DNA of 64,000 nt. Source: Cedecea neteri NBRC 105707 = ATCC 33855 (GTDB lineage Bacteria > Pseudomonadota > Gammaproteobacteria > Enterobacterales > Enterobacteriaceae). The notes beneath the pieces are model-generated. The model did no database searches. It saw only the letters and a program-made list of their open reading frames with translations, and was not told the DNA's origin. The position numbers and the translations under genes are program-made. Positions 55,673-64,000 of this stretch are shown piece by piece. Where the stretch lies: assembly GCF_001571265.1 (NCBI RefSeq), contig NZ_BCTL01000028.1:1-64000 (forward strand). Direction: 5' to 3'. Each line of letters begins with the position of its first letter. The first letter of the stretch is position 1.

Positions 55673-57390
55673 TCCAGGCGTTCTCCGGTTGGTTGCAGGA
55701 TGATAATCAGACGGTTAAACAGGTAGATATCAGTGTAAAGCGCGAAAAAGCGGCTCAGCATCTCGCCAAACAGGCAAACATCGCCTCGCCCGGCGAAGCC
55801 TTTGCCGTCGAGGGTGACTTCAATCTGCACACCGCGCACCAGGAACCCCTGCTCAAAGCGCTCGATTTCGCTGTGCTTCACGTCAATGATGGCTTCCAGG
55901 CGACGGCGGTTCATTTCGCTGTCGGTCCATTCATACAGCGCCAGGGTACCGCGTAATACGTCGGCATTGTCCATCATCGACAGGAACCCGCTGCCGAGGT
56001 GGCTCAGTACGCGCCAGTGAAAACGATCCTGCGCCGGGGGGTAACAAGGCAGCGTCGGGGCGCAGAGATTGCGTACCGTCATGCTGGTCGAGGGGGTTTT
56101 CACCGCCGTATCCAGCACGGTGCTTTGCAGCGCCCGACGCGGCAGCTGCCCGTTAGTGCCGGTCAGCGTCAGCGAAAGGCTTTCGTCTTCCGGCACGGTG
56201 TGGCTATCAAAGGCTTCACCGCCCAGAATAAGCCAGGTGTTATGCAGCCCGGACGGGCCACGCCGCACGCGGGTATGGTAGTAATATTCCGGGGCTTCGT
56301 GGCGCATCATGCCGCCTTTATGCCGGAAGCTGGAGAACGGGACATAAACATGCTGATTCGATGACATCACCGAATCCACGGCATAAATCTCGGTGTGGCC
56401 ATCCTGGACGCGCATCGGGCGCAGCATATACTCCGTTTGCAGGGAGTCCAGGGTCAGCGGGTCGGACTCCAGCGGGAAAAGGTTAATCACCGGCACGCAG
56501 TTCAGACGCAGATGTTTTTCGTTAAAGCTGAAGTCATGCTCCCAGCGCTCGGCCAGTACCACGTCGATTTCAAACCACGGCAGCGCCGCCGGAAAATCGA
56601 CGGTTTCCAGCCCTCGCAGGCCGGTAAACATGAATTTCTCGCGGAAGGTAAAGTACTCCAGCAGCAGCTGGTAACCGCTGAAACTGCTGTTACTCTTCGG
56701 CCACAGGGCGTCGTCATCGCCAAAGCCCTGGGCAGTGAAATGCCCGTCGAACGGTCTGCTGTCCACATCGCCGGGCATGCGCAGCCACATGCGGGCCACG
56801 TTCTGGGTAAAAGCTTCGTGCATAGCGCAGGCCAGAGGCGCATCGGCATTGAAGTACAGCGCAAGAGCGCTGAGGTCGAGCTGGCTCCAGTCCGCCAGTT
56901 TGCCGCAGCTAAAGCGCAGGGTGACCACCGAGCGCCCCTCAGCGTTGGTTGCCAGCCGAACCTGCTTCAGCGCCAGCGGCTGAAGGTGGATTTCCCGGGT
57001 GGTGGTGTACCGGCAGCGCGTACCTTTTTCGCCGATCGGCCGGGAGTTAACCTCGAAACCTTTGACGATGCGCATCGGCTCTTTCATTTCGAGCCAGTCC
57101 GGCGCGAATTCCACCACAGACATCGACGGAATGGTGCGCAGATAATGCGGCCACAGCAGGCTGACCAGCCCTTCGGTCAGCTCCGGCAGGTCGTCATCAA
57201 GCTTTTCACGCAGCCGCCCCATCATGAAGGCAAAGCCTTCAAACAGGCGTTCCACATACGGGTCGCGCGCGCCCGCTTTATCGAGATTAAGCATTGCCGC
57301 CTGGTCAGGATGAGCGCGGGCAAATTCTTCACCGGCTTCCAGCAGGTAGCGCATTTCAGCGTCGTAATAACGCAGGGTTAAATCGTCCAT
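55636..57390 (-). CDS. tssF: TssF, T6SS baseplate protein
   Basis: A 584-residue TssF: start MDDLTLRYYDAEMRYLLEAGEEFARAHPDQAAML, then DPYVERLFEGFAFMMGRLREKLDDDLPELTEGLVSLLWPHYLRTIPSMSVVEF, the family's N-terminal signature, and a typical C-terminal RGVQIEVTLDGKGFAGRGDVCLFGEMLSRFFALYTDIYLFNRL. Two copies of TssF join TssG and TssE in each baseplate wedge. It starts 42 bases after tssA. Confidence 0.95.
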   Translation of the reverse strand: MDDLTLRYYDAEMRYLLEAGEEFARAHPDQAAMLNLDKAGARDPYVERLFEGFAFMMGRLREKLDDDLPELTEGLVSLLWPHYLRTIPSMSVVEFAPDWLEMKEPMRIVKGFEVNSRPIGEKGTRCRYTTTREIHLQPLALKQVRLATNAEGRSVVTLRFSCGKLADWSQLDLSALALYFNADAPLACAMHEAFTQNVARMWLRMPGDVDSRPFDGHFTAQGFGDDDALWPKSNSSFSGYQLLLEYFTFREKFMFTGLRGLETVDFPAALPWFEIDVVLAERWEHDFSFNEKHLRLNCVPVINLFPLESDPLTLDSLQTEYMLRPMRVQDGHTEIYAVDSVMSSNQHVYVPFSSFRHKGGMMRHEAPEYYYHTRVRRGPSGLHNTWLILGGEAFDSHTVPEDESLSLTLTGTNGQLPRRALQSTVLDTAVKTPSTSMTVRNLCAPTLPCYPPAQDRFHWRVLSHLGSGFLSMMDNADVLRGTLALYEWTDSEMNRRRLEAIIDVKHSEIERFEQGFLVRGVQIEVTLDGKGFAGRGDVCLFGEMLSRFFALYTDIYLFNRLIIILQPTGERLEWEEKHSRRIPG

Positions 57391-57432
57391 AAATACCTGA
57401 TTTTTTTATTTAATGAGGGCAATGAAAGGTCA

Positions 57433-59034
57433 CTACCCGCACAGTACCGCGCTGCTGGCCGGGTCGATGGCAATCAGACCGGCCAGAAGCTGCTCCATCT
57501 CCGGCTGAAGTCGTGATTTGTCGATTTCGCTTCGTGAGGCTTTCATACGCAACAGCCTGAGCCGCCGAGATTTGACTTCAAACAGCAACGACGGGGTCCA
57601 CTGCGTGAGGGTGATGGTCTGCGCGAGGCTGTCCAGTTCCCCCAGCAGATGCAGGGCCAGCTCATTCTTGCCCTTCTGCTCCGCCACGCGGGCCATCAGC
57701 AGGCGCAGCAGCCATTTGTCTTTAGCTGAGCCCATGCCCGGGCGTGCCTGGAGCCACTGGAATGTTGCATCAAGGCCTTCGTGGTCAGCCTTCTCCAGCG
57801 CTTCCGGTTCAAGTGCCAGAATGTCGTTCTCAGCCATGCTAACGGTACTGGTTGACTCGTCGTGCCAGCCGGACAGGTCGTCCAGCACCCGCGTATTAAT
57901 CCAGTTGAGCGTCACCTCATCGGCAAACGGCGTGCCGTCATTAAACGCCAGCGTTTCAAGCCCGGTGAGACGCCGGAGGAACCCTTTCAAATCCGCAATG
58001 ATGACGTCGGCGGTCACGTCCTGCCCCAGCTTCATCAACGCTTCGTGGATGTACCATTGCAGGTCAAACCACAGGTGGTTGGCACCGCGTGAAAAGGCGC
58101 TGTCCGCCTGCTCAAGGATTTCTGACCAGCTCTGCTGCAGATACAGGCGTTTTAGCATGGCCCGCTGATCGGCACGCGGCGGTTCGATACGCGTTTTCCC
58201 CTCTGCATCCGGGGCCGGGATCTCTCGCAGGGTGTCATGGCGCAAACTCTTCATCAGCCGATGTGCCGCCAGCCAGCCATCAGGCTGTTCGCGAAGGTAG
58301 CTAGTCAGAGTTCGCGCCTGAGCCAGCAAATCCTGGCCCGAGGTGATGCGGGTCAGCATCGGCGCCTGGCTGTCAGTCGATCCTGAGAGATGAGAAGGTT
58401 GCGTTGCGTCACTGGCATTTTGTGGTACCACGGCATCCACGCCGCCGGCCTTCACCAGACGAGACTCCAGCGCGCTATAAAGGGCGTTCAGATCCGGCCA
58501 TGACGCCTCCGGCTCTGCTTCCAGACCGTCACGAATGAGGAGCAATGCTCCAACGGTGCGTTGTGCATCGTCGCGCGTCACTTCAGGATAAAGCGACAGG
58601 CTGGCAAGGACTCGGGAACCAGCCAGCCATTCCAGCGAAGCCTTTCGGCTACGATCTCGCTGCGGGTGAAGCTGAGTGCCGAAGCGTTGCATCATGCCTG
58701 CCAGCAGTTCAAGCCCTTCGGCGAAGCCTGCTTCTCCGTCCTGATGCAAACGCGCCCAGCAATAGTAGGTGGCAACCCGGATATCTTTGGCGGTGGTGGT
58801 CAGTAGTTTTTCCGCGAGCTGGCAAATCAGGCCGGTATCGATGCCTGAAAGCTGGTTAACTTCTTCCCGGACACGCTGAAAATCATCGTCATAACCGGGA
58901 TCGTCTCCCGTGGGGCAAGCATCACTTATTGGGGTAAGCCACTGGCTCCAGTTGTCAGTGCGGGTTTGCGTCTGCTGACGCAGTAAAGTTTCATCCGCCA
59001 GGTAGGCAGAGACGAGATTCTGTAGTGAGCTCAT
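57433..59034 (-). CDS. tssA: TssA, T6SS tube/sheath assembly protein
   Basis: A 533-residue TssA with an ImpA_N domain (SDACPTGDDPGYDDDFQRVREEVNQLSGIDTGLICQLAEKLLTTTAKDIRVATYYCWARLHQDG), a helical middle part and a VasJ-type C-terminus (LLGELDSLAQTITLTQWTPSLLFEVKSRRLRLL). It coordinates growth of the tail tube and sheath from the baseplate. It starts in the tssM stop codon (TAATG overlap), so the two are translationally coupled. Confidence 0.92.
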   Translation of the reverse strand: MSSLQNLVSAYLADETLLRQQTQTRTDNWSQWLTPISDACPTGDDPGYDDDFQRVREEVNQLSGIDTGLICQLAEKLLTTTAKDIRVATYYCWARLHQDGEAGFAEGLELLAGMMQRFGTQLHPQRDRSRKASLEWLAGSRVLASLSLYPEVTRDDAQRTVGALLLIRDGLEAEPEASWPDLNALYSALESRLVKAGGVDAVVPQNASDATQPSHLSGSTDSQAPMLTRITSGQDLLAQARTLTSYLREQPDGWLAAHRLMKSLRHDTLREIPAPDAEGKTRIEPPRADQRAMLKRLYLQQSWSEILEQADSAFSRGANHLWFDLQWYIHEALMKLGQDVTADVIIADLKGFLRRLTGLETLAFNDGTPFADEVTLNWINTRVLDDLSGWHDESTSTVSMAENDILALEPEALEKADHEGLDATFQWLQARPGMGSAKDKWLLRLLMARVAEQKGKNELALHLLGELDSLAQTITLTQWTPSLLFEVKSRRLRLLRMKASRSEIDKSRLQPEMEQLLAGLIAIDPASSAVLCG

Positions 59035-62000
59035 TATTCCGTTCCATCCATGTCATCATCCCCTGCTCCGGGCGTCAGGGCCTGAGCCATGGCCACGCTG
59101 TCGACGCTAAAGATCCGATCCGGCAGCGTGAAACCTCGCAGCGCCAGCAGCGCCAGCGGCCCCTTACCCAGCTGCGAGCGCAGCACCCATTGCAGCGTTC
59201 GCCCGTCCGGGGCGTTAAAGCTCATCATCCACTCGCTGCGGTCAAGCTGTTGTCGTTTACCCTCTTCCAGCCAGCGGATAAACCCCCAGGTCCCGCTGTA
59301 ATCGCCAAACAGCCGTGCCCCGGCGCTGGTTGAGGTCCACGTCAGTTGGGTGCCCGGTTTATACGTTTCTCCCGGCCAGCGGAAGGCCTGCCAGTCGGCC
59401 ATCTGGTTAAAGTAATGCAACTTCTGCCCGTCAATAGTGAGTTGCGTTTCCACCACCTGCGGGACAGGTCGGGCCTGCAGTTCAAAGCTGATGCCCTGGC
59501 CGCCGTCGGTAAACAGAATGTCCGACAGCTGGCTCAGCTGGTTAACCGCCTGGAGAAAGTCCGGATTAAAGGTCAGCCCCTGGCCGTGCATCTTGTCCGG
59601 CACCCACTGGCTGCCTTCTTTATGCAGCACGCCGTTCAGCTCAGTAGTTAGGAAGCGTTCGATGCGCCCGCTGTCCTTACGCACAAATTCAGCCAGCATC
59701 GGCAAAGAAGCTTCACTTTTGCTGGCGACAAACGGATAGCGCCCGTTGAACGCCGTGTGCCAGTTGGCGGCCACCGAACGGCGCCACTTGTCATTGAGGC
59801 TCGCGGCCGACGGCTGGAGCACGGTTTCCCAGGCCTGCGTCAGCGGCTGCACAAACATCGTGTGACCGAAGCTGCTCCACTCTTCCCCAAGGCTTGCCGC
59901 CACCAGGCCGCCGTACTGCTGGGTGTCCGTCAGATCGATGCTTTTGCCCTGGAAGACGGTCTGCGCCAGGGTTTGCATCATCTCCTGCGGGTCAGACGCG
60001 CTGGCTACCTGCTGCAAGCGCAGCCGCACGCGAGTGATGCGGGTCAGGTACGTTTGCAGGCTCAGCGAACTGTCTGCAGACATCACGTTGCTGGCTTTGT
60101 TTTTCCCCATCATCGTCAATAACGGCCCAAAGGTGTCATCGAGAGGCCCCTGAGGGCCTGCTACCGTCTGGTCAATCACCGGTTTGTCCTTGTTGCTGAC
60201 CAGCTCTTTAGCGGATTTGATGATCGACTCAGAAAACTTTTCGGCTTTCTGGCCGGTCTCGCCCTGCCAGGCCAGCGTGTTCATCAGGGCAATCAGCGGG
60301 GACTGGCGCACATCGCTCATTAGCGTCAGTTGGTCGGTCACATCGGCAATGTTACTGGCCGGATTAAGCCGCAAACTGTTGAGAAAGTTCAGCCAACTGC
60401 CGGCAAAATCGGTGAAGTAACGCTCGGTCAGACGCGCCTTAAGCGCCTCTGGAGAGATCTCGCCAGACACGCTTTGTTGGCTGTCGCTCAGCACCCAGTC
60501 AATCTCTTCCCGGCGAGAGTTAGCTGCCTTCTCAATCGCCTGTTGAATGCCGCCCTCCCACGCCTGGCGGGTGAACATCCCCGGCACCACTTCATCCGTG
60601 CTAAACAGGCGGCGGGCATCGGTGCCGCTGGTCATGTCTTCCAGGGAGACATCCGCAAAGTTACGGCGCACGGATTTGAGCATGTTTTCATACAGCGTGC
60701 TTTCCGCGTTGCGGCGGCCAATCTGCTGCAGCAGCACCTGTCGGCTCTGGCTGACGAGCTGCGCGTCTGGCTTGATTTTCCACTGGGGCTGGTTCGGTAG
60801 CTCGGTGATATAGAACGCCCACAGATCGGGCGACAGGCTCTGCCACAGTCCCGGAGAAATCCCTGCGCGCGTGGGTTGTACGTTCTTCATGGTCTGCGAG
60901 TAAAACGCGCCATCGGTTTTGTCGGGGCGCGACATCATCAGCCAGGCTTTCAGCTGGTCATAACCGGGTTTCGCCAGCTGTGCACGTTTATCGCTGTTGG
61001 GTGCCGAGTTAGCCAGCGCGGCGAGTTTTTGCATCAGGGCCGCGTTGGCTGGGTCACGAATCAGGCGGTTATTCGCCACCCCATACCACGGTAACATCGC
61101 ATTCAGTAGCTGCTGCCCGTGGTCAAGCCCAAAGCGCTGGTACCACGGCGAACCGTCCTGGACATGATGCTGCAGGCGACCGGCGTCGTTACGCAGATCG
61201 TGCAGGGCGGTGAGCTGCCGGTCAGAGATGGTAGGATCTTTAACAAGATCGTGTGATTTTCCGGCGACAGAAGAAATCTGCCCGTAGTTCAGCGCAAAGG
61301 AAATCAGCATCCCGGCAGCCCAAAATCCCACCACGGCCATGATGCCCAATGCCAGCGTTTGCTCCCAGGCCATACCCACCCGACGGCCCCGGACGCGGGT
61401 ACAGTCCGCCGTAATGCCCTGCCAGATGGCAGGCAGCGTCAGGGCATGGCGCTGTGATTCCGGAATGAACTTCTCCGCACCAGCATGCGTCGCCGCTGCG
61501 GCGTTTTCTGCTGATTCGTCTGGCGGGAGGCTGAACATCACGCCCCGCAGGGGGATACGTGATTGCGAGGCATACAGCCACGGCGTCAGTAGCTCAACCC
61601 AGCGGCTGATGCCGCCCTCTTTCAGATGCTGGCTCAGCCGCAGCAGAAAATCGTGGCTGTTGTTTTCGATGACCTGGCTAACGCCCTGCGTCGTCAGGCG
61701 TGGCAACAGGTTTTCCATCTGACGAACGACATCATCCGGATTTGCGCGGAGCGGGAAATTAGCTCCCACTGCCTGCTCCGTGCGCTTCGCCTGCGACCAG
61801 TCGCTGTCGCACAGCTGCCATAGCCAGACCGGCGCGGAATAGCGCAGCAGTTCACTAATTTTTTCCAGACCGCGCAGGTCTTTATCACTTATCTGCGGCG
61901 TGAGTTCTGACGAATGTGGTAGCACGCGAATGATGCCGTCCAGCGGGCGGCCACGGCGCAGTTTGCGCAGCGCGGTATATTTTTCCTTATCGGGCTCAGC

Positions 62001-62465
62001 AGCCAGACTGCCGCCGTAAATCAGTACGGTGCGGTTACCTTCGAGCCACTGATTTTTTTGCAGGCCAGGAACCAGTTGTTCAATCGCGGCTTCGTCGCCG
62101 GTGATGAGCAGCAGGCGGACTTTGCGGTGCCAGAGGAAGGTGTAGCGGGTTCGGAGATGGGACTTTAAGGGGGTTAGAGTGTTCACCTTTTGCTTACGGT
62201 CTGCAAAGAAACGAGCATTATTTTTCCCACCACCTACAGAATCTGTAAATCGCAATCCCTTTTGATGATTCCAGACCCCAAAATTCAATAAAACCAAAAA
62301 AAGGCTAAACAGCAACATGCACAACAGCCAAAGATTTATTTTTTCTTTAACTGCTACCGAGCCTAGAAAATCACCAAAAAAATAACACCCAAGGCCAGTT
62401 ATTATACCAACAATCAACAGGCAGGAGATCAAACCAATCAATCTCCATTTTACTGAGCTTTTCAA
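59034..62465 (-). CDS. tssM: TssM, inner-membrane core of the T6SS trans-envelope complex
   Basis: A 1143-residue IcmF-family protein. Helices at about 9-31, 44-64 and 378-400 place the middle region in the cytoplasm and the rest (IcmF-related and C-terminal domains) in the periplasm, where it meets TssJ. The cytoplasmic NTPase-like domain (after LLLITGDEAAIEQLVPG, about 117-135) lacks a Walker A motif: no GxxGxGK(S/T) can be found there, so it probably does not hydrolyse nucleotides. The first about 90 codons are AT-rich and the rest GC-rich, suggesting a mosaic gene. The start overlaps the stop of the upstream membrane-protein gene (ATGA). Confidence 0.93.
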   Translation of the reverse strand: MKSSVKWRLIGLISCLLIVGIITGLGCYFFGDFLGSVAVKEKINLWLLCMLLFSLFLVLLNFGVWNHQKGLRFTDSVGGGKNNARFFADRKQKVNTLTPLKSHLRTRYTFLWHRKVRLLLITGDEAAIEQLVPGLQKNQWLEGNRTVLIYGGSLAAEPDKEKYTALRKLRRGRPLDGIIRVLPHSSELTPQISDKDLRGLEKISELLRYSAPVWLWQLCDSDWSQAKRTEQAVGANFPLRANPDDVVRQMENLLPRLTTQGVSQVIENNSHDFLLRLSQHLKEGGISRWVELLTPWLYASQSRIPLRGVMFSLPPDESAENAAAATHAGAEKFIPESQRHALTLPAIWQGITADCTRVRGRRVGMAWEQTLALGIMAVVGFWAAGMLISFALNYGQISSVAGKSHDLVKDPTISDRQLTALHDLRNDAGRLQHHVQDGSPWYQRFGLDHGQQLLNAMLPWYGVANNRLIRDPANAALMQKLAALANSAPNSDKRAQLAKPGYDQLKAWLMMSRPDKTDGAFYSQTMKNVQPTRAGISPGLWQSLSPDLWAFYITELPNQPQWKIKPDAQLVSQSRQVLLQQIGRRNAESTLYENMLKSVRRNFADVSLEDMTSGTDARRLFSTDEVVPGMFTRQAWEGGIQQAIEKAANSRREEIDWVLSDSQQSVSGEISPEALKARLTERYFTDFAGSWLNFLNSLRLNPASNIADVTDQLTLMSDVRQSPLIALMNTLAWQGETGQKAEKFSESIIKSAKELVSNKDKPVIDQTVAGPQGPLDDTFGPLLTMMGKNKASNVMSADSSLSLQTYLTRITRVRLRLQQVASASDPQEMMQTLAQTVFQGKSIDLTDTQQYGGLVAASLGEEWSSFGHTMFVQPLTQAWETVLQPSAASLNDKWRRSVAANWHTAFNGRYPFVASKSEASLPMLAEFVRKDSGRIERFLTTELNGVLHKEGSQWVPDKMHGQGLTFNPDFLQAVNQLSQLSDILFTDGGQGISFELQARPVPQVVETQLTIDGQKLHYFNQMADWQAFRWPGETYKPGTQLTWTSTSAGARLFGDYSGTWGFIRWLEEGKRQQLDRSEWMMSFNAPDGRTLQWVLRSQLGKGPLALLALRGFTLPDRIFSVDSVAMAQALTPGAGDDDMDGTE

Positions 62466-63637
62466 TTCACACTCTCCTTCAGATCGTCGAATGGCTTTAT
62501 TAAATTAAAAACAACCCGTTCACCCACCCCATTAATTATGAAGGATGATTCTTTTTTTATCTCAGAAAAATATAGCGAGAGGGATAAAGCAAGCCAAAAA
62601 TGCTCACCAGAAAGATTGCCAACAATCATATTCAAATCATGAGATTCAAACTCCCAGTCACTCATTCTGACAGATATGCTATTACGCAATACAGTACTAA
62701 CGTTAATGATTTCCGTCTGCTCAAGGTTACTGAAGAGCACTCTGGCCGCATTCAGAACTTCTGACTGATAAGCTTGCATGTGCGCAAATTTATTTTCTAC
62801 TTCATGTTTGTCACACTCCATCGGGCGTAACATCACACCACAATCTTTATTGTCAAGAGCGCTATATTTTTTTGACATCAATATAATTGATGCGAATTCC
62901 GTAGTGCCAGCGCCTATCCGTTTCTGACTATCAATGTTAATGGATATAACGATAAAAACGCGATTGTCTTCCGAGTTCAAAACATGTTCGTAAACCTGCT
63001 CATGGGAGCATTTAAAAAAATAACAATTCTGAATAATTTTGTCATCAAGGCCAGCAGCACACCAACTCTCTCGAAATACTGAAAAAGAAGTATGATTTTT
63101 CTCATGAGTAAATATGACATCAAAAACATGTTCCGATGATATTTTCTTTATTTTAATTCTAATAGAAGACAGTAACTCATTGAATAACTCTTCTTCTGTG
63201 TACGCTCCATCGACATCTAGCCTCAATGCCTGTCCTTTTACAACATTAGTCGACTTCCCCATAATGATATCTCGCACAACAATTTTCTCAGGGAGCAAAA
63301 AATGGCTGGCACTTACATACAAAGATCTATTTGCCCACTCAGTCCACTGATTCTGAAGAACCTGTGCATCATGTAGATATCTATCATGGGCAGACAAACA
63401 AACACCATAATAATAAATATGAAATGCAAAAAAAAACAAATACCCGGAAATAAAGACAGTACTCAAAGGCAACAGTAACTCGATAAAATCACTTGACGGC
63501 AATCCATCTAATGTTTCTACCACCCCATATCCAAACATTATACAAAATAAGAGAACTCCCACTCCCCACATCCACCTTTTCCATCTCATATTCGGTACAG
63601 GTTCGGGTGATGATATTATACGAACAGGCCAACTCAT
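62462..63637 (-). CDS. Two-helix membrane protein of unknown function coupled to tssM
   Basis: A 391-residue protein. Helices at about 21-42 and 53-81 are followed by a cytoplasmic or periplasmic domain of about 300 residues without a motif I recognise (KIVVRDIIMGKSTNVVKG; GAGTTEFASIILMSKKYSAL; LRNSISVRMSDWEFESHDLNMIVG). A good ribosome site (GGAG) precedes the ATG. The gene is AT-rich and overlaps the tssM start by four bases, so it belongs to the T6SS operon. Candidate roles are an immunity protein, an effector-loading factor or an operon-specific accessory; nothing in the sequence decides between them. Confidence 0.8.
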   Translation of the reverse strand: MSWPVRIISSPEPVPNMRWKRWMWGVGVLLFCIMFGYGVVETLDGLPSSDFIELLLPLSTVFISGYLFFFAFHIYYYGVCLSAHDRYLHDAQVLQNQWTEWANRSLYVSASHFLLPEKIVVRDIIMGKSTNVVKGQALRLDVDGAYTEEELFNELLSSIRIKIKKISSEHVFDVIFTHEKNHTSFSVFRESWCAAGLDDKIIQNCYFFKCSHEQVYEHVLNSEDNRVFIVISINIDSQKRIGAGTTEFASIILMSKKYSALDNKDCGVMLRPMECDKHEVENKFAHMQAYQSEVLNAARVLFSNLEQTEIINVSTVLRNSISVRMSDWEFESHDLNMIVGNLSGEHFWLALSLSLYFSEIKKESSFIINGVGERVVFNLIKPFDDLKESVN

Positions 63638-63701
63638 GAATTACTCCAGTGGACGGTAACAATTATCATTATGGTGGTTGATTGTATTGCACATTTGCCC
63701 A

Positions 63702-64000
63702 TCAACTAATGTTAACATTTTTTACATCCTTATATTTTAACTTCCCACTGCCACCACTAAAGTATTTCGTAAAATCTGAGGATAAGTAAAACTGTGCTTG
63801 TGAAGTTAAGGTATCAATGCCAAATTGAACAACATCATCACCTTCAATTTCAAAGTGTTCAGAAAAAAAACGAAGTGCAGGAAGTAAAGTATTTATTGCC
63901 TGTGCTTCATGAGTAATGTCATTTCGCTCTCCATCCCGATAAGCCAATAATATTTTATTGATTATTTCGACATTCTTAATATCGAGAAAACTGGATTCGG
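63702..64000 (-). CDS. Partial gene at the right edge of the T6SS operon, unknown product
   Basis: A frame that stops at 63702 and stays open to the window edge: at least 99 residues, beginning ESSFLDIKNVEIINKILLAYRDGERND as seen here and ending KYKDVKNVNIS. Mixed helix and strand, acidic middle, no membrane helix or known motif. Similar short segments (DIKNVEI and DVKNVNI) occur near both ends of the visible part. An internal TTG at 63947 is unlikely to be the start, since the frame continues. AT-rich like the next gene, 64 bases downstream; likely variable cargo of the T6SS. Confidence 0.6.
   Translation of the reverse strand, partial: ESSFLDIKNVEIINKILLAYRDGERNDITHEAQAINTLLPALRFFSEHFEIEGDDVVQFGIDTLTSQAQFYLSSDFTKYFSGGSGKLKYKDVKNVNIS

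Overview
The window is a chromosomal segment of a gamma-proteobacterium of the family Enterobacteriaceae. Many genes and local orders match the terminus-side region of E. coli and Salmonella: ydbL-ynbE-ydbH, ldhA, hslJ, nifJ (ydbK), mgtS, ydfZ, tam, dcp-ydfG, ynfA-ynfB-speG, and ydcF with a b561 cytochrome. Blocks are rearranged, and the extra genes (queH, a PACE pump, fosA-GNAT, a T6SS) point to an Enterobacter/Cedecea/Kosakonia-like genus rather than E. coli. The genus cannot be fixed by eye. Most of the window looks GC-rich (mid-50s percent or more). Three blocks are clearly AT-richer: about 13.5-19.0 kb, 35.2-36.75 kb and 62.2-64.0 kb. No rRNA, tRNA, CRISPR array, transposase or integrase was seen.

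Layout. 1-5.4 kb: tail of an unidentified gene, then the envelope operon ydbH-ynbE-ydbL (minus strand), ldhA, hslJ and ydbJ. 5.7-9.2 kb: nifJ. 9.4-12.7 kb: two divergent regulator/enzyme pairs (HTH regulator with monooxygenase and TauE exporter; rhodanese with an FtrA-type regulator). 12.8-13.5 kb: the 31-residue protein MgtS behind a PhoP box, and an RcnB-like protein. 13.5-18.8 kb: an AT-richer accessory block with an orphan MafI-type immunity gene, a Tat-exported esterase, and a two-gene operon coding for a nuclease-RecQ-type helicase fusion plus a coiled-coil protein. 19-31.2 kb: ordinary core genes (FNR-controlled ydfZ, tam, AraC/aldehyde dehydrogenase, PACE/LysR, LysE, thioesterase, queH, dcp, ydfG, ynfA, ynfB, speG). 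31.5-35.2 kb: katG and frmRA. 35.5-36.7 kb: a small Hcp - L,D-transpeptidase-like toxin - membrane immunity islet. 36.8-39.3 kb: a RibD-like reductase, a GlxA regulator and an SDR. 39.4-45.7 kb: a Fur-box-led cluster chaN-tonB-oligopeptidase-TonB receptor. 45.7-50.4 kb: SDR/AraC pair, cytochrome b561, ydcF, a FosA-GNAT fusion and a VF530 protein. 50.5-64 kb: a chemoreceptor and one half of a type VI secretion cluster. Read in transcription order it is [partial gene]-membrane protein-tssM-tssA-tssF-tssG-tssJ-tssE-vasL, and it runs off the right edge.

How the genes fit together. Anaerobic metabolism is represented by ldhA, nifJ and ydfZ; peroxide and aldehyde stress by katG, frmRA and an aldehyde dehydrogenase; iron or heme capture by the Fur-led cluster. 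Contact competition is represented by the T6SS structural genes, the separate Hcp-toxin-immunity islet and the orphan MafI. The best candidate for an undescribed system is the nuclease-helicase plus coiled-coil operon at 14.9-18.8 kb, which has the look of a defence module. The FosA-GNAT fusion, the TssM without a visible Walker A motif and the stacked hairpins between queH and dcp also deserve a second look.
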